Source: an uncultured Bacteroidales bacterium (GTDB lineage Bacteria > Bacteroidota > Bacteroidia > Bacteroidales > F082). Taken from it: a stretch of 64,000 nt of DNA. The translations under genes were made by a program, and so were the position numbers. This document shows, in pieces, positions 58,457 to 64,000 of this stretch. The notes beneath the pieces are model-generated. The model made no database searches. It was not told the DNA's origin and was given only the letters and a program-made list of their open reading frames with translations. Location of the stretch: NCBI GenBank assembly GCA_900315175.1, contig OMYA01000003.1:62001-126000 (forward strand), given 5' to 3'. How positions within the stretch are numbered: position 1 is the first letter of the stretch; every line of letters begins with the position of its first letter.

Positions 58457-59630
58457 ATATCCTGATTTCCACGCGGCGATTTAACGCCTTGTTCTCCTCC
58501 GTGTCATTGGGTTTGAGTGGAGATGATGAGCCATTGCCGACAGCGGTCATGCGAGTGGCATCGACACCTTTATTAATTAATGCCTCTTTAACCGCGTTTG
58601 CACGTTCAAATGATAGTTTTTGATTGTGTTCTTCAGTACCGGAATTATCAGTAAAACCTGCAATTTCAATATTTATTAAAGAATTATCGTTCAAGAAATT
58701 GGCTAAGGAATCGATGGCTGGATCAGAGCTTTCATCAAGCACTGCGCTGTCGAACTCGAAGTTGATGTTACGCATCACAAAACGAGTGGTATCGACGATT
58801 TCTGGCACGTTAACATCATCATAATCAAAGACATAGATATCATAACCACCAAAGCCACCGTCACGGTCGGATGAGACATAGCATTTCTTACCATCTGAGC
58901 TTACCACGAAGCTTATTTCGTTTTTCTCAGTATTGACAGGTGTTCCAAGGTTTTTAGGCTCACTCCAAGTGCCATTAAGCAGCTTGCGGCACATAAAGAT
59001 ATCGTAGCCACCCATGCCGTTATGACCCTCGGATGCGAAAAACAACGTCCTGCCATCGGGATGAAGAAACGGTGCCATCTCACCGAATCTGGTATTCACC
59101 GTGGCGACAGCCTGAGGTGACGTCCACTCACCATGAATATACCGGCTATAATAGATGTTGCTCTTGTAATTTTTGGTATCTCTAACAAAATAAAGCTCAT
59201 TACCATCTACACTGAGGCAAGGCTGCGACTCCATAGTGGCAGAGTTGACAGGTTTACCAATATTTCGGGGCTCACTCCATTGATTATCAACAAATTCTGA
59301 CAAATAAATATCGCCTCTTCCATATCCTCCGGGATAATCGATGCCGACGAAATACAGCGTTTTCATATCGGATGAGAAGCATATCGCGCCAATCCAATAG
59401 TCGTTATGCCAGCCAAGATCAATCGGCTCGGCAGGCATGTAGTTGCCATCAATAATTTTAGAAGTGAGAACGAACTCATTACCGCTGCGACGGGTAAAAA
59501 CTATGCTGTCGGGCAACACCTGATTGATATACTCGTCGCCGTTGGTGTTCACGTTAGCGCCGAGGTTTTGCGCATCGGCATTTAAAGGGAAAAATAAAGT
59601 GACTATCAGCGACAGCGCACTGACAATCAC
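58452..59630 (-). CDS. OmpA-family protein with PD40 beta-propeller repeats
   Basis: A 392-residue envelope protein. The likely start is a GTG at 59630, giving a signal peptide (SALSLIVTLFFPLNADAQN); no in-frame ATG lies between the folD stop and here. Several PD40/WD40-like repeats follow (SSDMKTLYFVG, SVDGNELYFVRD, HPDGRTLFFASEG, SSDGKKCYVSSDR). The C-terminal OmpA domain has NINFEFDSAVLDESSDPAID, IEIAGFTDNSGTEEHNQKLSFERANAV and NRRVEIRIL, and would bind peptidoglycan. The architecture resembles PorE-type proteins of the type IX secretion system but lacks the TPR part, so I make no specific call. Its 3' end carries the activator palindrome for tolC. Confidence 0.85.
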   Translation of the reverse strand: MIVSALSLIVTLFFPLNADAQNLGANVNTNGDEYINQVLPDSIVFTRRSGNEFVLTSKIIDGNYMPAEPIDLGWHNDYWIGAICFSSDMKTLYFVGIDYPGGYGRGDIYLSEFVDNQWSEPRNIGKPVNSATMESQPCLSVDGNELYFVRDTKNYKSNIYYSRYIHGEWTSPQAVATVNTRFGEMAPFLHPDGRTLFFASEGHNGMGGYDIFMCRKLLNGTWSEPKNLGTPVNTEKNEISFVVSSDGKKCYVSSDRDGGFGGYDIYVFDYDDVNVPEIVDTTRFVMRNINFEFDSAVLDESSDPAIDSLANFLNDNSLINIEIAGFTDNSGTEEHNQKLSFERANAVKEALINKGVDATRMTAVGNGSSSPLKPNDTEENKALNRRVEIRIL

Positions 59631-59659
59631 TCTGTGGATATAACTTCTGTCAGCTATGA

Positions 59660-60538
59660 TTATCTCCTCTTTTTAGCTTGTAATGTATTGTAAAGCAGTT
59701 CTACGATTGTCATCGGTCCGACGCCGCCTGGCACTGGGGTTATTTTCGATGCCACCTTAATCACCTCGTCGAAATCCACGTCGCCTTCGATGCGGTAGCC
59801 TTTCTCTGTGGTGTTGTCTTCGATACGATGGATACCCACGTCGATGACGACAGCGCCCGGCTTCACCATGTCGGCTTTGACGAATTTCGGTTTACCGATG
59901 GCAACGACCAAAATATCAGCCTGACGTGTAATCTCCGGAAGGTTCTCTGTCTTGCTGTGGCAGATAGTCACTGTAGCGTCGGCGCCTTTGCGTGAAAGCA
60001 TAACGCTTATTGGGGTTCCCACGATATTGGAACGGCCCACCACCACCACGTGTTTGCCCGCTGTCTCGATGCCGCTGCGTTTCAAGAGCTCCATGATACC
60101 GGCTGGTGTTGCAGGCAGGAAACAAGGCTCGCCAAGCTGCATCAGACCGATGTTGTGAGGTGTGAAACCGTCGACGTCTTTTTTAGGGTTGATGTTGTGG
60201 ATGACCTTGGTCTCGTTGATATGTTTCGGCAACGGGAGTTGGATGATATAGCCGTCAATTTCCTCGTCGTTGTTAAGAAAATCGATGAGGTTAAGCAGTT
60301 CTTCCTCTGTGGTCTTTTCCGGCAGGCGGTACACTGAGCTCGTCATTCCGACCGACTGGCAGGCTTTTTCCTTGGATGCGACATATGTCTTGGAGGCGCC
60401 ATCCTCGCCCACTATCACAGCAGCGAGATGCGGGGCGTCCATGCCTTTGTCCAACATCCCGGCAACTTCCGCCGCTATTTCCTTTTTCATTGCATCGGCG
60501 ATAGCTTTGCCGTCGATGATTTTATCTCCTATATTCAT
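59660..60538 (-). CDS. folD: Methylenetetrahydrofolate dehydrogenase / methenyltetrahydrofolate cyclohydrolase
   Basis: A bifunctional folate enzyme that interconverts 5,10-methylene-, 5,10-methenyl- and 10-formyl-tetrahydrofolate. The 292-residue protein has the catalytic Lys segment KTYVASKEKACQSVGM (Y..K), the folate-binding IIQLPLPKHI and PKKDVDGFTPHNIG, the Rossmann loop VVVGRSNIVGTPISVML, the Asp in VIDVGIHR, and the C-terminal PVPGGVGPMTIVELLYNTL. All are typical. It lies 59 bases after ffh, with a degenerate tandem repeat in the gap, and precedes the OmpA-family gene. Confidence 0.96.
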   Translation of the reverse strand: MNIGDKIIDGKAIADAMKKEIAAEVAGMLDKGMDAPHLAAVIVGEDGASKTYVASKEKACQSVGMTSSVYRLPEKTTEEELLNLIDFLNNDEEIDGYIIQLPLPKHINETKVIHNINPKKDVDGFTPHNIGLMQLGEPCFLPATPAGIMELLKRSGIETAGKHVVVVGRSNIVGTPISVMLSRKGADATVTICHSKTENLPEITRQADILVVAIGKPKFVKADMVKPGAVVIDVGIHRIEDNTTEKGYRIEGDVDFDEVIKVASKITPVPGGVGPMTIVELLYNTLQAKKRR

Positions 60539-60600
60539 CTTTTAACTTTTAACTATCAACTTTAAACTACTCTAAACTCTACACTCTCAACTCTAAACTA
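60539..60600. repeat. Degenerate AACTCTAA-type tandem repeat between ffh and folD
   Basis: Loosely repeated TTAACTTTTAACT, CTCTAAACTCT and CAACTCTAAACTA units fill the gap. It is related in composition to the 7-bp arrays at 1414-1455 and 38984-39016 but is not a clean period. Confidence 0.6.
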
Positions 60601-61932
60601 ACGTCTGCGTTTCGCTTGCTGCATCATCTGCATCATTTTCTTGGCGCCGCCTGTCGAGACCATGCGCATCATCTTGGATGTCTCCTCAAACTGTTTGATG
60701 AGGCGGTTGACTTCTTCGATGCTGTTGCCTGAGCCGTTGGCTATCCTGCGTTTACGGCTGCCGTTCATGAGCTTAGGGTCCTCACGTTCTGCAGGTGTCA
60801 TCGAGCCAATGATGGCCTCAATGCTCTTGAAGGCGTCTTCATCGATGTCCTCGTCCTTGATTTTGTTCATTCCTGGAATCATTCCTGCAAGGTCTTTGAT
60901 GCTGCCCATCTTCTTGATTTGCTGGATTTGTTTGAGGAAATCGTTATAGTTGAACTCGTTTTTAGCGAGTTTTCTCTTCAATTTGGCTGCTTCTTCGGCG
61001 TCGAACTGCTCCTGGGCTTTTTCCACGAGAGACACGATATCGCCCATGCCGAGGATACGGTCGGCCATACGTTTCGGGTAGAAGATATCGAGAGCGTCCA
61101 TTTTCTCGCCGAGGCCCACGAATTTGATAGGTTTCTCAACGACTGTACGTATTGTCAATGCGGCACCGCCACGTGTGTCACCGTCGAGTTTGGTGAGCAC
61201 CACGCCGTCGAAGTCGAGGCGGTCGTTGAAGGCTTTGGCTGTATTGACAGCGTCCTGACCTGTCATGGCGTCGACCACGAACAGGGTCTCCTGTGGCTTC
61301 ACCGTCTCCTTAATCTTGGCAATCTCGTTCATCATCTCCTCGTCGACGGCGAGACGACCTGCGGTATCTATGATTACCACGTTCTTGCCGTCTCTCTTGG
61401 CCTTAGCGATGGCATTTTCTGCAATCTGTACGGGGTTTTTGTTGCCTTCTTCCGAATAGACTTCCACACCGACTTGCTCGCCAAGGACCTTCAACTGGTC
61501 GATAGCGGCCGGACGGTACACGTCGCCTGCCACCAGCATCACAGTCTTGCCTTTCTTGGTCTTAAGATAGTTGGCAAGTTTTGCCGAGAAAGTGGTCTTA
61601 CCGGAACCCTGCAGACCCGCGATGAGGACGATGGCCGGATTACCTTTGATATTGATATCGGTATGCTCGCCACCCATGAGCTCTGCCAACTCGTCGTGAA
61701 CAATCTTCACCATCAACTGGCTCGGTGACACAGATGTCAGAATCTTCTGTCCGATGGCCTTCTCTTTAATGTCGTTGGTGACATCCTTGGCGATTTTATA
61801 GCTCACATCGGCGTCAAGCAAGGCCTTACGGACCTCCTTAACTGTCTCAGCCACATTGATTTCAGTGATATATCCTTGTCCTTTAAGGATTTTAAACGAA
61901 CGTTCTAATTTCTCGGTTAAGCCTTCAAACAT
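60598..61932 (-). CDS. ffh: Signal recognition particle protein Ffh
   Basis: The SRP GTPase that delivers nascent membrane proteins to FtsY. The 444-residue protein has the N domain (MFEGLTEKLERSFKILKGQGYITE), the GTPase motifs GLQGSGKTTFSAKLANYL (G1), DVYRPAAIDQLK, IIDTAGR (G3) and TKLDGDTRGGAAL (G4/G5), and a methionine-rich M domain for signal peptides and SRP RNA with GSRKRRIANGSG. It ends MQQAKRRR. Its length and motifs are normal. A promoter box lies just upstream. The 4.5S RNA partner is not in the window. Confidence 0.97.
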   Translation of the reverse strand: MFEGLTEKLERSFKILKGQGYITEINVAETVKEVRKALLDADVSYKIAKDVTNDIKEKAIGQKILTSVSPSQLMVKIVHDELAELMGGEHTDINIKGNPAIVLIAGLQGSGKTTFSAKLANYLKTKKGKTVMLVAGDVYRPAAIDQLKVLGEQVGVEVYSEEGNKNPVQIAENAIAKAKRDGKNVVIIDTAGRLAVDEEMMNEIAKIKETVKPQETLFVVDAMTGQDAVNTAKAFNDRLDFDGVVLTKLDGDTRGGAALTIRTVVEKPIKFVGLGEKMDALDIFYPKRMADRILGMGDIVSLVEKAQEQFDAEEAAKLKRKLAKNEFNYNDFLKQIQQIKKMGSIKDLAGMIPGMNKIKDEDIDEDAFKSIEAIIGSMTPAEREDPKLMNGSRKRRIANGSGNSIEEVNRLIKQFEETSKMMRMVSTGGAKKMMQMMQQAKRRR

Positions 61933-61958
61933 ATCTCAATTTCTTAAATTTCAAATTG

Positions 61959-61966
61959 CAAAAATA
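61959..61966 (-). promoter_or_regulatory. Promoter -7 box for ffh
   Basis: TATTTTTG on the minus strand, 27 bases upstream of the ffh start at 61932. Confidence 0.6.
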
Positions 61967-61975
61967 CAAATAATT

Positions 61976-63844
61976 TTAATACCTGTTAAACAAATCAAAA
62001 TGATATTGCATATAAGCTTTTCCTTGGTGTGTGAGGCTGTCGGACAGTTCTTCCGGGAAGGTGTTTTTCACCACATGGTTGTTTGTGGTGATGACAAACT
62101 CGCCTTCGTCGGTCTTCCAGCCGAGACCGCTGTATAACTCAAAGAATGCGAATGGCTTATAGCAGGTATTAAACACGTCTTTACTCCAGAAAAACTCATC
62201 ATGATGCACACCTAATTGTGATAAAAGTGTGGCCGGGATGTCGGTGTTGCCACAAATTTTGTCATAGGTGGTCCCACGGAGTGAATCCTTCAGCGGCTCG
62301 CCGCATATCAGCAACGGAATCTTATGATATTCAAATGATTCCAGCGGATGGTTCTTATACGAAGGGTGGCTGTGGTCGGCCATGAAGAGGAACAGTGTGT
62401 TGTCATACCAAGGTTGCTGTTTAGCCCTGTCCATAAAGAGTTTTATGGCGATGTCGGTATATTTCGCCGAGTTGACGAACACCTTCTCAAGCTGAGGCCA
62501 CTCGAGCTCCTCGAAAATCTTCGGATAGTCGTAAGGCGAGTGTGTGCTCAGGGTGAAAATAGTGGTGAAGAACGGCTCCGGCTGACTGTTGATGTCCTTG
62601 GCTGCCCAAGGCAACATGTCGGTGTCCTGAATGCCTAGTTTTCCTTTATGGAAATGCTCATTCACGTCTTTGCCTTCAATAATCCTGTCGAATTCGTTGT
62701 ATCTCAGATATGATAGGATGTTGCCATAATTAAGCTCGCCGCCGAAGTAGAAACTCGTGTAATATCCGAGAGAATCAAGCGGTTGGATGATTGACGGGAT
62801 GGCGTAATACTTCTCCTGATGGTTGGTGATGGTGGTCACAGGGAGACCCGGCAGACCGCCGATTATTGAAGCTATCGCCTGTTGCGAGCGGTTTGCTGAT
62901 GCATAGAAATTGGTAAACAGCAGTCCGTCTTTCTCAAGTTCATGGAAGTTAGGTGCTATGCTCGGGTCGCCACCAAGAGATTCAATCAAGTCTGCCGACC
63001 AGCTTTCGAGCAAGACTATCAACACGTTAGGACGTTCGGTCTTCAGAATATTAATAGTTGAGTCGCATTCCACCCGATGAGTCTCTTCGGTGATTCTCTT
63101 AGCCGTCTCGAAATCCATATAGTTGAAATGAGCGTTTTCCTTCACCTTGCGGTCGTTGGTGAGGTTTTCGGCAAGATTATAGACAGGATTCACCGTCATG
63201 ATGTTGACTATCTTATAGTTGCTGAAATATCCCGAGCTTGTCGAGATAGGTATCTCGTTGAAGCCGCCGCGCATTCCGATGAATATCAAGCCGAAAGTGA
63301 GGACAAACACCGCAGGATACATAAACCAGTCGATTTTTCTCTCGTGAATCTTGATTTTTGAGGGCTCTATCCATCTGACGTACCACCAGCAGAACAGCAC
63401 TGTGAAGCAAGCCCAAAGCGAGATGAGCAGCACTGTCTGTTGTGTTGATGCTGTGTTTATCACTTCCGAAGGATTCTCGAGATATGCTAAAGCCTTGGCG
63501 CTCAGCTTGGTGCCCCATTCACCGTAGATGCCTATCTCGCCCATCACAGCGAGAACATAGCCTGCTATTATTAGGTAAAAATACCAGCGCATCCAGCGAT
63601 AGTTGATATGCCGGTTGAAGCACATGCCGACAAACAGCACAAGGGCGGGCAGCGCCATGATGAAACACGCCGTCGCGATGTCAAGAGGCAGCGCCTTGAA
63701 GAAGCTCCTGAGAATCTCAGTAAACGGGACCATGTCAACATTAACGAGATGCCAATAGTTCACGATGAATACCACCCGCATCGTGGCAAACATTATCAGT
63801 AAGAATATCAATACCTTAAGAAGATAAATGACGTATTTTTTCAT
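61976..63844 (-). CDS. LTA synthase-like sulfatase-family transferase
   Basis: A membrane protein of the alkaline-phosphatase/sulfatase superfamily, similar to LtaS and to phosphoglycerol or phosphoethanolamine transferases. The start at 63844 (MKKYVIYLLKVL) is preferred over one six codons upstream because the promoter lies immediately ahead. About five N-terminal helices precede an extracytoplasmic domain. That domain has RPNVLIVLLESWSADLIESLGG (first metal site), a candidate Ser nucleophile in ANRSQQAIASI (where LtaS has Thr), and LFLFMADHSHP (metal-binding DH). It probably transfers a headgroup onto a periplasmic glycan or lipid. The acceptor is unknown; Bacteroidota have no lipoteichoic acid. 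Confidence 0.85.
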   Translation of the reverse strand: MKKYVIYLLKVLIFLLIMFATMRVVFIVNYWHLVNVDMVPFTEILRSFFKALPLDIATACFIMALPALVLFVGMCFNRHINYRWMRWYFYLIIAGYVLAVMGEIGIYGEWGTKLSAKALAYLENPSEVINTASTQQTVLLISLWACFTVLFCWWYVRWIEPSKIKIHERKIDWFMYPAVFVLTFGLIFIGMRGGFNEIPISTSSGYFSNYKIVNIMTVNPVYNLAENLTNDRKVKENAHFNYMDFETAKRITEETHRVECDSTINILKTERPNVLIVLLESWSADLIESLGGDPSIAPNFHELEKDGLLFTNFYASANRSQQAIASIIGGLPGLPVTTITNHQEKYYAIPSIIQPLDSLGYYTSFYFGGELNYGNILSYLRYNEFDRIIEGKDVNEHFHKGKLGIQDTDMLPWAAKDINSQPEPFFTTIFTLSTHSPYDYPKIFEELEWPQLEKVFVNSAKYTDIAIKLFMDRAKQQPWYDNTLFLFMADHSHPSYKNHPLESFEYHKIPLLICGEPLKDSLRGTTYDKICGNTDIPATLLSQLGVHHDEFFWSKDVFNTCYKPFAFFELYSGLGWKTDEGEFVITTNNHVVKNTFPEELSDSLTHQGKAYMQYHFDLFNRY

Positions 63845-63859
63845 AATTCGAAATTTTTG

Positions 63860-63867
63860 CAAATATA
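63860..63867 (-). promoter_or_regulatory. Promoter -7 box for the LTA synthase-like gene
   Basis: TATATTTG on the minus strand, 16 bases upstream of the chosen start at 63844. The longer frame would begin inside this box, which supports the shorter start. Confidence 0.6.
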
Positions 63868-63875
63868 CAAAAAAG

Positions 63876-63959
63876 ACTTTAGACTTTAGACCTTAAACCT
63901 TAGATTTTTTTTCAAGAAAAAAACTAAAGAATAACGACTAAAAACTAAAAACTTTTTAC
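63876..63959. repeat. Low-complexity repeated CTTTAGA / ACTAAAAACT stretch
   Basis: GACTTTAGACTTTAGACCTTAAACCTTAG and then ACTAAAAACTAAAAACT form short imperfect tandem repeats in the divergent gap before the next promoter. Confidence 0.6.
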
Positions 63960-63967
63960 TAATTTTG
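63960..63967 (+). promoter_or_regulatory. Promoter -7 box for a gene leaving the window
   Basis: TAATTTTG lies 24 bases upstream of an ATG at 63992. Confidence 0.5.
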
Positions 63968-63991
63968 CATTGTCATTAAAACTTTGTCATC

Positions 63992-64000
63992 ATGGTAAAG
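63992..64000 (+). CDS. First codons of a gene running off the window (unidentifiable)
   Basis: ATG GTA AAG behind a promoter-like box suggests a plus-strand gene beginning MVK. Only three codons are visible, so no family can be named. Confidence 0.35.

Noticed and set aside
58452..59630. Calling the OmpA/PD40 protein PorE of the type IX secretion system
   Set aside because: PorE-type proteins also carry TPR repeats and have por genes nearby; neither is seen here.
60919..61728. Plus-strand reading frame (269 codons) inside ffh
   Set aside because: It is antisense to a well-conserved GTPase gene and matches no family.

Overview
The window looks like a chromosomal segment of an uncultured Bacteroidales bacterium (phylum Bacteroidota). 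The evidence is Bacteroidota-type -7 promoter boxes (TAnnTTTG) ahead of most transcription units, a SusC-like TonB receptor with an N-terminal carboxypeptidase-regulatory domain, type IX secretion C-terminal sorting domains on two gingipain-like peptidases, large MacB/FtsX-type permeases of about 780 residues, and both an Rnf and an Na+-NQR complex. I see no rRNA, tRNA, CRISPR array, prophage or transposase. No gap between genes exceeds about 230 bases.

Layout. 1-8078: housekeeping and accessory genes (deoxyhypusine-synthase-like fragment, thioredoxin-fold lipoprotein, WbqC-like protein, 7TM-HD phosphodiesterase, NlpC/P60 hydrolase, orphan adenine methyltransferase interrupted by a repeat element, 1-pyrroline-5-carboxylate dehydrogenase). 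8079-15974, minus strand: a compact run gpsA, flippase, TonB receptor, HMA-domain protein, glycosyltransferase, methyltransferase, preceded by a YihY/BrkB membrane protein. 16170-37002, plus strand: rseC, rnfBCDGEA, C25 peptidase, CPA2 antiporter, second C25 peptidase, nqrABCDEF. From rnfB on, gaps are at most 28 bases or genes overlap, so this may be one 20-kb transcription unit. 37207-38979: acyl-CoA synthetase. 39014-58327, minus strand: a probable envelope export locus. It holds a TolC-like protein, a MacA-like adaptor, five MacB-like permeases, one ABC ATPase, and a histidine kinase with an NtrC-type regulator; an unrelated-looking AAA ATPase sits in the middle. 58452-64000: OmpA/PD40 protein, folD, ffh, an LTA-synthase-like transferase, and the first three codons of a further gene.

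Most notable. Two minus-strand units of the export locus (starting at tolC and at the fourth permease) each have a sigma-54-type -24/-12 element. Each also has a pair of TGTAAAA-N3-TTTTACA palindromes 21-22 bp apart, at nearly the same distances upstream. The only NtrC-family regulator in the window lies in the same locus, so I infer a dedicated sigma-54 two-component regulon for a multi-permease tripartite exporter. Second, the two Na+/H+-coupled redox complexes are physically joined through an antiporter and two secreted C25 peptidases.

A family of REP-like inverted repeats (TCATTTCGAGC...GAGAAATCTC and variants) occurs at eight sites. One lies in frame inside the methyltransferase gene, and others supply the last codons and stops of genes. 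Family assignments come from reading the sequence; no database search was made.
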